Positions 53,863-62,289 of a stretch of 64,000 nt of DNA are shown here, piece after piece. How positions within the stretch are numbered: the first letter of the stretch is position 1; each line of letters opens with the position of its first letter. The stretch is from NCBI RefSeq assembly GCF_900102365.1, contig NZ_FOIN01000008.1, forward strand, positions 1 through 64,000, in the 5' to 3' direction. The stretch comes from Thomasclavelia cocleata (GTDB taxonomy: Bacteria; Bacillota_I; Bacilli_A; Erysipelotrichales; Coprobacillaceae). The notes beneath the pieces were generated by a model. The model was given only the letters and a program-made list of their open reading frames with translations, ran no database searches and had not been told where the DNA came from. The position numbers were made by a program, and so were the translations under genes.

Positions 53863-55701
53863 TTAATCCTCCTTTAACAAGATACTAGTATTCATCTTAC
53901 TGATTTGTAAGCTTGATAAAACTCCTACTCCAAAACATGCACTTGTATAAACAAAAATCATAATTATATATATATCGTATGATGAAATCATAAGTTTAGG
54001 TAAAATAAAAAGATTTGGCAGGTTAAATAATTTATCACTAATATTTAACATATTTATAATTCTTAATAATAGTTCAGCTAAAACAGAACCTAAAAAACCA
54101 ATTATACTTCCAATCAAACTAGTTTCTTGGCTAAATAGTTTTCTTGCTTTATTTAAAGGTAATCCATTTGATAACATTAAAGAAATATCTCTTTTACGCT
54201 CAATTAAGATTGTTTTTAAAATTATAGAAATCAAAATTAAAGAAATAATAAAACTAATTATCAAAAAACAAATTACAACCATTAACGCCATCTCAAATAA
54301 AGTTTGATAACTATCTAAATAATCTTGATGAACATTAATTATAAAATAATCATGTTCATATTTTTTTGATAACTGTTTAAAATATTTACTCTTTATAATC
54401 AAAATACTTTTATTTGTTATCTTATCTTTTAAATCCAAATCAATAAATTTATCACTAAAATAAATATTGGTTCCATTATTTATATAATCCTTTATAATTG
54501 CACTTACACTTAAATAATAAGTATTTTCATCAATGATAAAATATAGTTTATCATTGATATCTAAACTATATTTATGAGCAGTTTCTTGATTAATCATGAT
54601 TTGATTATTTTGACTTGGGAACTTACCATTTAAATATTCAATATAATCACTATCATGTACCTGATAACTTTCTAATTGTAATTCCTGATCAGTTTTAAAA
54701 ATTCCAAAGCTAAAATCCAATTTATAATTTAAAGAAGTTACTAAGCTATCATTTTTCAAAACATTAATCTGCTTATCAGTAAAATTTATTTCATTATAAT
54801 CCTTTTTACTAATTTCAATTATTTCTTTAATTGGATTACTTTTTAAACATGTATTAATATAATTCCAGCCTCCATTAATTCCACTTAAAAGCAGTACAAA
54901 AGCAATAATCGTGAATAACTGAGAACAAAACATCATTACAATTTTCTTTTTTTGATATAATAATTGCCTTTTTAAATAAAATTTTATTTTAATTAGTGGA
55001 CTACTTACTTGTTGATATAAATATTTATGATATCTAGTTTCTTGATCAAAGTTATAATTATTTTGATGACTATCAAGATCTATAATCATTTTAGAGTATT
55101 TGGTTATTAATTGATAATTGTGAGAAATAACAATAACTAAATGCTTTTTGGCATAAAACCTCAAAAATTCCATTACTTCACTAGCCAATAATTCATTCAA
55201 TGCTCCAGTTGGTTCATCAGCTAATAATATTGGGGTATTACAAAGAAAAGCTCTAGCCAATCCTACCCTTTGTTTCTGTCCTCCAGAAAGTTCACTTGGA
55301 AAACAATCCAATAACGGAGTTATCTTTAATCTTTCTGTAATTGTTTTTAAATAATTTAAAGATACTGTTCTCCCCTTTATTTCTGATAATAAAATCAAGT
55401 TTTCATAAACTGTTAGAGATTCAATCAAATTATAGAATTGATAAACATAACTTATATAACTTTGTTGATACTTGTCTATTTGTGAATAATTCAGCTCACG
55501 CCCATCAATCAACACTTTACCATTACTAGGTTTTTCAATCCCTGCAATTAAATTTAGTAATGTTGATTTTCCACTACCACTTTTACCTACAACTGCTACT
55601 AATCCAAAACGTGGAAAATTTATTGAAAGATCATTAAGTACTAATTGTTTATGTTTGCCAAATTTATAAAATTTTGTAATATGCGAAAGTTGTAATACCA
55701 T
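53863..55701 (-). CDS. ABC transporter, ATPase fused to FtsX/MacB-like permease (first subunit)
   Basis: 612 aa, same architecture as its neighbour 1 nt downstream. The ABC domain has Walker A GKSGSGKSTLLNLIAG near 39, signature LSGGQKQRVGLARAF near 134 and Walker B ILLADEPTGALNE near 155. The Ala-Leu-Asn ending of its D-loop differs from the partner's Ser-Leu-Asp. One membrane helix near 255-280 and three near the C-terminus frame an outer domain of about 170 residues. AAGGAG lies at 55708-55713. Divergent from the radical SAM gene with only 38 bp between them. Confidence 0.85.
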   Translation of the reverse strand: MVLQLSHITKFYKFGKHKQLVLNDLSINFPRFGLVAVVGKSGSGKSTLLNLIAGIEKPSNGKVLIDGRELNYSQIDKYQQSYISYVYQFYNLIESLTVYENLILLSEIKGRTVSLNYLKTITERLKITPLLDCFPSELSGGQKQRVGLARAFLCNTPILLADEPTGALNELLASEVMEFLRFYAKKHLVIVISHNYQLITKYSKMIIDLDSHQNNYNFDQETRYHKYLYQQVSSPLIKIKFYLKRQLLYQKKKIVMMFCSQLFTIIAFVLLLSGINGGWNYINTCLKSNPIKEIIEISKKDYNEINFTDKQINVLKNDSLVTSLNYKLDFSFGIFKTDQELQLESYQVHDSDYIEYLNGKFPSQNNQIMINQETAHKYSLDINDKLYFIIDENTYYLSVSAIIKDYINNGTNIYFSDKFIDLDLKDKITNKSILIIKSKYFKQLSKKYEHDYFIINVHQDYLDSYQTLFEMALMVVICFLIISFIISLILISIILKTILIERKRDISLMLSNGLPLNKARKLFSQETSLIGSIIGFLGSVLAELLLRIINMLNISDKLFNLPNLFILPKLMISSYDIYIIMIFVYTSACFGVGVLSSLQISKMNTSILLKED

Positions 55702-55714
55702 ATTTTTCTCCTTA

Positions 55715-55723
55715 TGTTATAAT
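55715..55723 (+). promoter_or_regulatory. Extended -10 promoter element of the radical SAM gene
   Basis: TGTTATAAT, a TGn extended -10, ends 17 nt before the ATG. No good -35 is seen. It abuts the Shine-Dalgarno of the divergent ABC gene. Confidence 0.55.
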
Positions 55724-55739
55724 ATTTGCGGTGATAAAA

Positions 55740-56681
55740 ATGAATTTATTTAAATATAGTAATGATAATAAGCGTTATCATACTTTTAATTATTATTTAA
55801 AAAACAAGTACCATAATAAAGTTGCAAAAGTTAGTCTTAATGCTGGGTTTACATGTCCTAATCGTGATGGCAGTAAAGGTATAGGGGGATGCATTTTTTG
55901 TAGCAACAGCGGCTCAGGAGATTTTGCTGGAAATGTTGAAAAATCACTTGAGCAGCAATTTTGTGATATTAGTAAAATTCTTCAAAACAAGTGGCCAGGA
56001 TGTAAATATATTGCCTATTTTCAGGCTAACACTAATACATATGGTCCTATAGAAAAGATTAAAAGCTGTATTGAACCTTTTTTAAATAAAAAAGACGTTG
56101 TTGCAATTAGTATTGCTACACGTCCTGATTGTTTAGAAGATGATGTTTTGCAGTATCTATCTACACTTAATTCTAAATGTGATTTATGGATTGAGTTAGG
56201 ATTACAAACAATTCATGATGAAACTGGAAAAATAATTAATCGTGGTCATACCTATAAAGAATTTTTAACTGGCTTAAAAAAATTACGTCAACATAAAATT
56301 AATGTTTGTGTACATATTATTAATGGTTTACCATTCGAAACAAAAGAAATGATGCTTCAAACTGTTAAAGAAATTGGTAAATTAGATATTCAGGCTTTAA
56401 AAATTCATATGCTCTATGTAATAAAAAACACAAAATTATATCAACTTTATTTAAACAGTGATTTTGAAATGCTTTCTCGTGAAGATTATATCGATTTAGT
56501 AACTGAACAGCTAAGTTATTTACCTGATAATATTATTATCGAACGTCTTACTGGGGATGGTAATGTAAATGATTTAATTGCTCCCTTGTGGTCAATTAAA
56601 AAGGTTACGATCTTAAATGATATTGACAAACTAATGGTTGCTAAAAACTATTATCAAGGTTGTAATATTAATTCAAAATAA
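55740..56681 (+). CDS. Radical SAM protein, TIGR01212/YhcC family
   Basis: About 313 aa. The cluster motif is CPNRDGSKGIGGCIFC near residue 37, in the spaced form typical of this family (Cys-x9-10-Cys-x2-Cys), binding a 4Fe-4S that cleaves S-adenosylmethionine. Further family text is YIAYFQANTNTYGPIEK near 95, ISIATRPDCLEDDVL near 125 and LGLQTIHDETGKIINRGH near 152. The reaction is not established for the family. The start is the ATG at 55740 with GGTGA close by. A single-gene unit followed by a shared terminator. Confidence 0.9.
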   Translation: MNLFKYSNDNKRYHTFNYYLKNKYHNKVAKVSLNAGFTCPNRDGSKGIGGCIFCSNSGSGDFAGNVEKSLEQQFCDISKILQNKWPGCKYIAYFQANTNTYGPIEKIKSCIEPFLNKKDVVAISIATRPDCLEDDVLQYLSTLNSKCDLWIELGLQTIHDETGKIINRGHTYKEFLTGLKKLRQHKINVCVHIINGLPFETKEMMLQTVKEIGKLDIQALKIHMLYVIKNTKLYQLYLNSDFEMLSREDYIDLVTEQLSYLPDNIIIERLTGDGNVNDLIAPLWSIKKVTILNDIDKLMVAKNYYQGCNINSK

Positions 56682-56701
56682 AAAGCCCTTTAGGGCTTTT
56701 T
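56680..56701. terminator. Bidirectional terminator
   Basis: AAAAAGCCC and GGGCTTTTT pair around a 4-nt loop between the radical SAM and HPF stops, serving both strands. Confidence 0.92.
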
Positions 56702-56705
56702 ACTA

Positions 56706-57236
56706 TTATTCATCTGTTTCAATTAAACCATAATCACCGTCATTACGACGATAAACAATACTAATAGAATCACTTTCAGCATCACGATATACGAAGAATG
56801 AATGACCGATTAGCTCCATTTGCATAATTGCTTCTTCCATATCCATTGGTTTAGGAGTAATAGCCTTCACTTTTACTAATACATCATCTTCAGATTCAAC
56901 ATCTTCAATTGAAGATAGGTTGAACGCAAGTTTATTATCTTTTGATTTACGACTTAATCTTGTTTTGTACTTTCTAATTTGTCCCTCTAATTTGTCCACT
57001 ACTAAATCCATTGCAGTGTATAGATCATCATCAACTACTTCGGCTCTTAAAAGTACATATTCAGTAGGAATCGTAACTTCAAGTTTTTGTCCATAAGGAT
57101 AAACTCGACATAAAACTTTTGCTTCAACATTGTCACTAACGATAAAATATTTATCTAATTTAGACAGCTTTTCTGATACTTTTGCTTCAATAGCTTCTGT
57201 GATTTCAATGTTTTTTCCTCTTACTGAGATTTTCAT
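56706..57236 (-). CDS. hpf: Ribosome hibernation promoting factor, long form (HPF)
   Basis: About 176 aa. The N-terminal S30AE/YfiA domain (1-100, MKISVRGKNIEITEAIEAKV, VLCRVYPYGQKLEVTIPT) binds the 30S decoding region. A linker follows and a C-terminal dimerisation domain with KPMDMEEAIMQMELIGHSFFVYRD, which joins two 70S particles into a 100S dimer. The long form is typical of Firmicutes. The start is the ATG at 57236 with AAGGAGG ahead of it; upstream in-frame codons lie before that site. Confidence 0.95.
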   Translation of the reverse strand: MKISVRGKNIEITEAIEAKVSEKLSKLDKYFIVSDNVEAKVLCRVYPYGQKLEVTIPTEYVLLRAEVVDDDLYTAMDLVVDKLEGQIRKYKTRLSRKSKDNKLAFNLSSIEDVESEDDVLVKVKAITPKPMDMEEAIMQMELIGHSFFVYRDAESDSISIVYRRNDGDYGLIETDE

Positions 57237-57330
57237 ATGAATTCCTCCTTTGTATATGAATATTATACAATATAAATACATAAAATAATACTTAAATTAT
57301 AGATAAAATTTGCAATATTTTAACACAATT

Positions 57331-57354
57331 AAAAAAACACTCAATTAATCGAGT
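57331..57354 (-). terminator. Terminator of metK
   Basis: The stem ACTCGATTAATTGAGT (57339-57354) is followed on the minus strand by a run of T, right after the metK stop. Confidence 0.82.
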
Positions 57355-57361
57355 ATTTTTT

Positions 57362-58504
57362 TTATAAATATTTTTTTAAAATTTCAACCTTATCTAATTT
57401 TTCCCATGGCAAGTTAATATCACCACGTCCAAAATGACCATGGGCTGCAGTTTTTAGATACAACGGTTGCCGTAATTGTAGTGATTTTATAATTCCTGCT
57501 GGAGTCAAATCAAAGTTTTCTTTAATAGCTTTTAAAATAGTATCACGATCCACATGTTCAGTGCCATAAGTTTCAATAAAGATTGACGTAGGTTCTTTTA
57601 CCCCGATTGCATAAGAAACTTGAATTTCAATTTTATCACATAAATTAGCAGCAACAATATTTTTAGCAATATACCTTAACATATAAGCTGCTGAGCGATC
57701 AACCTTTGAAGGATCTTTACCACTAAATGCACCACCACCATGGCGAGCTGTACCTCCATATGTATCAACAATAATCTTACGACCAGTTAAACCTGTATCA
57801 CCATGTGGGCCTCCTATTACAAAACGACCAGTTGGGTTGATTAAAACTTTGTAATTTGTATTTAAATCATATTTTTTTACTACAGCATCCATAATTTGTT
57901 CTTTAATATAACATTTAAATTCTTCTTCATTAAAATCAGGATCATGTTGTATTGACATTAAAATAGTATCAATTTTAGGGTCCTTTTCAGTATAATCGAT
58001 TGTTACCTGAGCTTTCATGTCTGGACGTGCATATTTAAATTCACCACTATTTTTCTTTTCCGTTGCATAACGTACTAAATGATGAGCAATTGAAATAGCT
58101 AGTGGCATATATCCTTCAGTTTCTTTACAAGCAAATCCAAACATGATTCCTTGATCACCTGCCCCACCAACTTCATCATTAGTACCCAAGGCAATATCTG
58201 ATGATTGAAGATCCATAACAACCTGTACTTTACAAGTACGATAGTCTATTCCTTTATCACTATCATCATATCCAATATCTTTTAAAACATTACGTGCTAC
58301 TTGTTCATAATCAACATTAGCAATAGTGGTAATTTCACCACCAATTACCACTAAATTAGTAGTTGCAAATACTTCACAAGCAACTCTTGAATTTGGATCT
58401 TCTTTTAAACAGGCATCAAGTATCGCATCACTAATTTGATCACAAACTTTATCAGGATGCCCTTTTGATACTGATTCAGAAGTAAATAATACTTTTTCTT
58501 TCAT
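57362..58504 (-). CDS. metK: S-adenosylmethionine synthetase (MetK)
   Basis: Makes SAM from methionine and ATP. 380 aa, normal length. Motifs: SVSKGHPDKVCDQISDAILD near residue 10, GAGDQGIMFGFAC near 112, FVIGGPHGDTGLTGRKIIVDTYGG near 228 and HGGGAFSGKDPSKVDRSAAY near 258. GGAGAAAG lies before the ATG at 58504. It is under the SAM riboswitch, so excess product shuts off transcription. The upstream 45-codon ORF is on the same transcript. Confidence 0.97.
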   Translation of the reverse strand: MKEKVLFTSESVSKGHPDKVCDQISDAILDACLKEDPNSRVACEVFATTNLVVIGGEITTIANVDYEQVARNVLKDIGYDDSDKGIDYRTCKVQVVMDLQSSDIALGTNDEVGGAGDQGIMFGFACKETEGYMPLAISIAHHLVRYATEKKNSGEFKYARPDMKAQVTIDYTEKDPKIDTILMSIQHDPDFNEEEFKCYIKEQIMDAVVKKYDLNTNYKVLINPTGRFVIGGPHGDTGLTGRKIIVDTYGGTARHGGGAFSGKDPSKVDRSAAYMLRYIAKNIVAANLCDKIEIQVSYAIGVKEPTSIFIETYGTEHVDRDTILKAIKENFDLTPAGIIKSLQLRQPLYLKTAAHGHFGRGDINLPWEKLDKVEILKKYL

Positions 58505-58525
58505 TTTTCTTTCTCCTTCTACAAA

Positions 58526-58568
58526 TAAAAAAGCTTCCTAAAGAGAAAGCATACATAGTTAGGAAGCC
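58526..58568 (-). terminator. Riboswitch expression-platform terminator
   Basis: GGCTTCCTAA pairs with TTAGGAAGCT (58532-58541 and 58559-58568), followed on the minus strand by six T. It begins 3 nt after the aptamer's P1. Confidence 0.9.
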
Positions 58569-58570
58569 TT

Positions 58571-58668
58571 CTCTCATTGTTCAAGTTGAAACTTGCTCAG
58601 TCAGGCACCTTCTAAATATAGGGTTGCCACTACATCATTGATCTTCATCTAGTAGTTCTTAATAAGAG
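58571..58668 (-). promoter_or_regulatory. SAM-I (S-box) riboswitch of metK
   Basis: On the minus strand P1 forms between CTCTTATT (58661-58668) and AATGAGAG (58571-58578). GTGGCAACC and AGAAGGTGCC match the conserved S-box core. The terminator follows at once. SAM binding would hold P1 and favour termination before metK. Confidence 0.85.
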
Positions 58669-58796
58669 TCTTTTTTATTTATTTCTTGTATTTCTTCTTT
58701 TGTTAATGACGTCATAACTTCTATTAATTCGTCATCCAAGCCAATATCTAATAAGATACTAGCAATCATTTTCTGTTGTCTAATATTTTCTTGCAT
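58659..58796 (-). CDS. Small ORF of 45 codons upstream of the SAM riboswitch
   Basis: The ATG at 58796 has AGGTGATGAT before it. The product is MQENIRQQKMIASILLDIGL followed by a helical acidic part (DDELIEVMTSLTKEEIQEIN) and KKDSY. It is soluble and has no cysteines. The pattern resembles the C-terminal helices of Rpn/PD-(D/E)XK transposase-like proteins, so it might be a remnant, but the start and ribosome binding site look functional. The TAA at 58659-58661 falls at the 5' strand of riboswitch P1, so a translating ribosome would cover it. Confidence 0.55.
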   Translation of the reverse strand: MQENIRQQKMIASILLDIGLDDELIEVMTSLTKEEIQEINKKDSY

Positions 58797-58858
58797 ATCA
58801 TCACCTAAACATAGTTTGCTTTATTTAAATAATAATATTCTAAAAAAACAACAAATAC

Positions 58859-58887
58859 ATAATAATATATCTAATTAGATATTGCAA
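58859..58887 (-). promoter_or_regulatory. Promoter of the small ORF, riboswitch and metK transcript
   Basis: TTGCAA at 58882-58887, a 17-nt spacer and TATTAT at 58859-58864 on the minus strand. The start near 58852 lies upstream of the small ORF, so both are on one RNA. Confidence 0.7.
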
Positions 58888-58964
58888 GCAATTTATCAGA
58901 TACTAATATTTTAACATGAAATTTGTTTATTTTTATCTCAAATTTGTATCAAAGTTATCCAAAT

Positions 58965-59216
58965 TTAAAATTCCATACCTTCTAAAACATTTTGCACTCC
59001 TAAAACACCTGGAACTTCTTCCATTAAAATTTGTTCAACACCATCTTTAAGTGTTTCATCAAGCATTGCACATCCAGCACAAGCACCTAGCATCTTAACA
59101 TAAACAATTCCATCTTTAAAATCTAATAATTCAATATCACCACCATCACGATTTAAATATGGTCTAAGTTTATTTATTACCTTTTCAACTTCTTCAATTG
59201 TACTTGTATTTTCCAT
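58965..59216 (-). CDS. NifU C-terminal-domain protein (Fe-S scaffold, Nfu type)
   Basis: About 83 aa, the isolated NifU C-terminal domain: VEKVINKLRPYLNRDGGDIELLDF then GACAGCAMLDETLKDGVEQIL, in which the CxxC carries a transferable 4Fe-4S cluster. It delivers clusters to client enzymes. The start is the ATG at 59216 after AAGGAG. A lone gene; no suf or isc genes are nearby, but many Fe-S clients are (rnf, radical SAM). Confidence 0.92.
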   Translation of the reverse strand: MENTSTIEEVEKVINKLRPYLNRDGGDIELLDFKDGIVYVKMLGACAGCAMLDETLKDGVEQILMEEVPGVLGVQNVLEGMEF

Positions 59217-59370
59217 CTTTAACATCTCCTTATCAATACTCTATTTTACCACAAAATTTTTATTTTTAAATAAAAAGAATTCATCTTATATTCATTATTT
59301 TTATAAAAAATTTCATATTTTAAAAATCATTAATAAAAATTGCTAAAATGAAATATTTTAGTTAGATTTA

Positions 59371-59379
59371 TGTTATAAT
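59371..59379 (+). promoter_or_regulatory. Extended -10 promoter of the S1-domain gene and pgi
   Basis: TGTTATAAT with the TGn extension, about 24 nt before the ATG. No good -35. Confidence 0.6.
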
Positions 59380-59402
59380 ATTTTTGCAAGGAGTGATTAT
59401 AA

Positions 59403-59780
59403 ATGAGCCAAAAAATTAAACGTGGTGATATTGTTGATGTCAAAATAACAGGCATTCAACCATATGGAGCTTTTGCAAGTTTACCTGATAATTCAACTGG
59501 TCTAATTCATATTTCTGAAATATCAGATAAATTTGTTAAAAGTATTGATAGTTTTGTAAAAGTTGGTGAGTTTATCAAAGTTAAAATAATTGACTTTGAT
59601 GAAGAAACAAATCATGCAAAATTAAGTTTAAAGGCCATTGATAATCGTTATCGTAGGCGAAACAAACGTGTCTATTACAAAAATCCTAGACGATTGATTG
59701 TTGAAACGCCTAATGGATTTGCACCATTATCCTTTGCCATGAAAAAATGGCTAAAACAAGGAATCACGGAGGAAAGTTAA
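59403..59780 (+). CDS. S1 RNA-binding domain protein (CvfD/YugI-like)
   Basis: 125 aa. One S1 domain at residues 6-78: [60 protein letters not shown] basic tail follows ([17 protein letters not shown]), then a hydrophobic end. It is related to general stress protein 13 and CvfD, which bind ribosomes or RNA and affect expression in Firmicutes. AAGGAG lies before the ATG. pgi starts 1 nt after its stop, so the two are cotranscribed. Confidence 0.88.
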   Translation: MSQKIKRGDIVDVKITGIQPYGAFASLPDNSTGLIHISEISDKFVKSIDSFVKVGEFIKVKIIDFDEETNHAKLSLKAIDNRYRRRNKRVYYKNPRRLIVETPNGFAPLSFAMKKWLKQGITEES

Positions 59781-59781
59781 A

Positions 59782-61062
59782 ATGATTACATTGGATTTAT
59801 CTAAAGCTAAATTAAATGAAGATTTAGAATCATACAAAGATACCGTTAAAGATATCCATGAGATGATTCATAATAAGACTGGAGCTGGTAATGATTTTCT
59901 TGGTTGGGTTGAACTACCTAAAAATTATGATAAAGCTGAAGTTGAATTAATTAAAGAAACTGCAATAAAACTAAGAGAAAAAACAGATATCTTATTAGTA
60001 TGTGGAATCGGAGGATCTTATTTAGGAGCCCGTGCAGCAATTGAAGCAATTAATGGATTATTTCCAGCTAATGATGTAGAAATAATCTATGTTGGTAATA
60101 CTTTTTCATCAAACTATATCAAACAAGTAAGCGATTATCTTGAAGGAAAAGATTTTGCAATCAATGTAATTTCAAAATCAGGAACTACAACCGAAACTTC
60201 TATTGCATTTAGAATTTTTAAAGAAATGTGTGAAGCTAAATACGGTAAAGAAGGTGCTAAAGAAAGAATCGTTGCTACAACTGATAAAGCACGTGGTGCA
60301 TTAAAAACTTTAGCAACAGAAGAAGGATACACAACTTTTGTAATTCCTGATGATGTTGGTGGACGTTATTCTGTTTTAACACCAGTTGGATTATTCCCGA
60401 TTGCTATGGCTGGAATTGACATTGATAAAATGTTAAGCGGTGCTAAAGATGCAATGGTTAAATATGCTAATCCTGACTTAGATCAAAACGATGCTTATAA
60501 ATATGGTGTTGCCCGTCAAATTTTACACAAGGCTGGTTATGCTGCTGAAATGTTTGTAACATATGAGTTACAATTAGCAATGGTTGCTGAATGGTGGAAA
60601 CAATTATATGGTGAATCAGAAGGAAAAGAAAATAAAGGAATCTTACCTACTAGTGCTACTTTCTCTACTGATTTACATTCATTAGGACAATTCATTCAAG
60701 AAGGATCTAAAGTATTATTTGAAACAATTATGCAAATCAAAGAACCCGCTGGTGACATGACTATCCCTAGTGATAAAGACGATTTAGATGGTTTAAATTA
60801 TTTGGCAGGTAAATCAGTTGATTATGTGAATAAACAAGCTTGTCAAGGAACTATTGATGCTCATGTAAATACTGGTAATGTACCTAATATCCTAATTACA
60901 TTAGATAAGATGGATGCTTATGGATTTGGTTACATGGTTTATTTCTTTGAAATCTCATGTGCTATGTCTGTATATTTACTTGAAGTAAATCCATTTAATC
61001 AACCAGGTGTTGAAATATATAAGAAAAATATGTTTAAATTACTTGGTAAACCTGGTTATTAA
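59782..61062 (+). CDS. pgi: Glucose-6-phosphate isomerase
   Basis: Interconverts glucose-6-phosphate and fructose-6-phosphate in glycolysis. 426 aa, the short Firmicute form. Signatures: [18 protein letters not shown] near residue 73, [18 protein letters not shown] near 130, [16 protein letters not shown] near 192 and [20 protein letters not shown] near 286, with the catalytic Glu and His present in the usual positions. GGAGGAAAG stands before the ATG. It follows the S1 gene directly. Confidence 0.96.
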   Translation: MITLDLSKAKLNEDLESYKDTVKDIHEMIHNKTGAGNDFLGWVELPKNYDKAEVELIKETAIKLREKTDILLVCGIGGSYLGARAAIEAINGLFPANDVEIIYVGNTFSSNYIKQVSDYLEGKDFAINVISKSGTTTETSIAFRIFKEMCEAKYGKEGAKERIVATTDKARGALKTLATEEGYTTFVIPDDVGGRYSVLTPVGLFPIAMAGIDIDKMLSGAKDAMVKYANPDLDQNDAYKYGVARQILHKAGYAAEMFVTYELQLAMVAEWWKQLYGESEGKENKGILPTSATFSTDLHSLGQFIQEGSKVLFETIMQIKEPAGDMTIPSDKDDLDGLNYLAGKSVDYVNKQACQGTIDAHVNTGNVPNILITLDKMDAYGFGYMVYFFEISCAMSVYLLEVNPFNQPGVEIYKKNMFKLLGKPGY

Positions 61063-61066
61063 TAGC

Positions 61067-61095
61067 AAAGACAATCGATTTCGATTGTCTTTTTC
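61067..61095 (+). terminator. Terminator of pgi
   Basis: AAAGACAATCGA pairs with TCGATTGTCTTT (61067-61078 and 61081-61092), followed by T residues. Confidence 0.9.
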
Positions 61096-61114
61096 ATTTT
61101 ATGTAAAATTTTTG

Positions 61115-61143
61115 TTGACTATTTATAAAGTAAGTGGTAATAT
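61115..61143 (+). promoter_or_regulatory. Promoter of the tRNA cluster
   Basis: TTGACT at 61115-61120, a 17-nt spacer and TAATAT at 61138-61143, about 19 nt before tRNA-Val. Confidence 0.8.
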
Positions 61144-61161
61144 ATTAAAGCATCATGAAGC

Positions 61162-61237
61162 GGAGGTTTAGCTCAGTTGGGAGAGCATCTGCCTTACAAG
61201 CAGAGGGTCAGCGGTTCGAGCCCGTTAACCTCCACCA
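61162..61237 (+). tRNA. tRNA-Val (anticodon TAC)
   Basis: 76 nt with encoded CCA. Acceptor GGAGGTT pairs with AACCTCC. The anticodon loop reads CTTACAA and the T loop GTTCGAG. First of six. Confidence 0.96.
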
Positions 61238-61251
61238 TTAAAAATAAATAT

Positions 61252-61327
<76 letters not shown>

Positions 61328-61331
61328 TGAT

Positions 61332-61414
61332 GGAGGAGTAGCGAAGTGGCTAAACGCGGCTGACTGTAACTCAGTTCCTTTGGTTCGGTGGTTCGAATCC
61401 GCCCTCCTCCACCA
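61332..61414 (+). tRNA. tRNA-Tyr (anticodon GTA)
   Basis: 83 nt with a long variable arm and encoded CCA. Acceptor GGAGGAG pairs with CTCCTCC. The anticodon loop reads CTGTAAC. Confidence 0.95.
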
Positions 61415-61422
61415 TCTATTAT

Positions 61423-61498
61423 TGGGGTATAGCCAAGCGGTAAGGCAACAGACTTTGACTCTGTCATCTCCCTGGTTCGAATCCAGGTACCCCAGCCA
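61423..61498 (+). tRNA. tRNA-Gln (anticodon TTG)
   Basis: 76 nt with encoded CCA. Acceptor TGGGGTA pairs with TACCCCA. The anticodon loop reads CTTTGAC. Confidence 0.95.
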
Positions 61499-61508
61499 AA
61501 TATATAAC

Positions 61509-61584
61509 GACCCGCTAGCTCAGCTGGTAGAGCATCTGACTTTTAATCAGAGGGTCAGGCGTTCGAATCGCCTGCGGGTCACCA
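61509..61584 (+). tRNA. tRNA-Lys (anticodon TTT)
   Basis: 76 nt with encoded CCA. Acceptor GACCCGC pairs with GCGGGTC. The anticodon loop reads CTTTTAA. Confidence 0.96.
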
Positions 61585-61600
61585 TTTTTCAAAAAAAATC

Positions 61601-61629
61601 TTGCAAAAAATTATTAATTGTGTTATTAT
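61601..61629 (+). promoter_or_regulatory. Separate promoter of tRNA-Gly
   Basis: TTGCAA at 61601-61606, a 17-nt spacer and TATTAT at 61624-61629, 18 nt before tRNA-Gly. The last tRNA can therefore be transcribed on its own. Confidence 0.75.
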
Positions 61630-61646
61630 ATTAGCGCATTAGAAAT

Positions 61647-61720
61647 GCGGGTGTAGTTCAATGGTAGAACTTCAGCCTTCCAAGCTGACTACGTGGGTTC
61701 GATTCCCATCACCCGCTCCA
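61647..61720 (+). tRNA. tRNA-Gly (anticodon TCC)
   Basis: 74 nt with encoded CCA. Acceptor GCGGGTG pairs with CACCCGC (ends T, CCA). The anticodon loop reads CTTCCAA. Confidence 0.95.
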
Positions 61721-61740
61721 TTTTTTTGAATAAAATTATT

Positions 61741-61772
61741 AAACGACACTAAAAATATTAGTGTCGTTTTTA
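61741..61772 (+). terminator. Terminator of the tRNA cluster
   Basis: AAACGACACTAA pairs with TTAGTGTCGTTT (61741-61752 and 61758-61769), followed by T residues. Confidence 0.92.
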
Positions 61773-61891
61773 TATTCTGATTGATTATATAAATATCAAA
61801 TAATAACTTTCTTTAGATTTTATTGATTTTACATATCCTCTTGTTTAACTTTTCTATATATATTTAGAAAAAAACTTGATATTTCAAATCT

Positions 61892-62105
61892 CTAATCACC
61901 TAACTCTTCCTTAAAATAAGCAATTAGAATACTAATTTCTTCTTGATTAAGCATATAATATTCATTATTAAATGTAATAAGATTACCAACTACATAAATA
62001 TATATTAAAAATATTGAAACGATAGCTAAAGCCGATCTAAAAACTACCTATAACACATTGACTCCAGAGGTAAAGGTAACTGTATTTCTTTTTCAATTAA
62101 CTATA
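61892..62105 (-). pseudogene. Decayed fragment of an unknown membrane-protein gene
   Basis: The minus strand 61892-62047 is open for 51 codons without a start near its beginning. It reads RSALAIVSIFLIYIYVV, then MLNQEEISILIAYFKEELGD and a stop. Just upstream, one base out of frame, stands LIEKEIQLPLPLESMCYR. This reads as one gene broken by a frameshift and missing its 5' part. Family unknown. 61773-61891 and 62106-62217 hold nothing I can support. Confidence 0.45.
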
Positions 62106-62217
62106 AACTTCTATTTTGATTTTGAAGCAGCTAATATGGGTTCATTTTTCTATTTGACCATATTTCACCTAGAGTTTCTTTTTAGCCCTATATATACAAT
62201 CTAAAACAGTATTGCAA

Positions 62218-62274
62218 ACAAAAAATAGTCAGGTATTAGTCACCTTAAAGCGAACGAAAATACCAAACTATTTT
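62218..62274 (-). terminator. Terminator of the yunB gene pair
   Basis: AAAATAGT and GGTATT pair with AATACC and ACTATTTT in a long two-part stem, then TTTTG on the minus strand. Confidence 0.8.
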
Positions 62275-62289
62275 AATTACTTATTATTA

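Noticed and set aside
57237-57281. Extended HPF start
   Set aside because: The sequence contains the AAGGAGG that serves the ATG at 57236.
61380-61634. Plus-strand open frame of about 84 codons across the tRNA cluster
   Set aside because: It lies on tRNA-Tyr, Gln and Lys and reads tRNA sequence; typical false gene.
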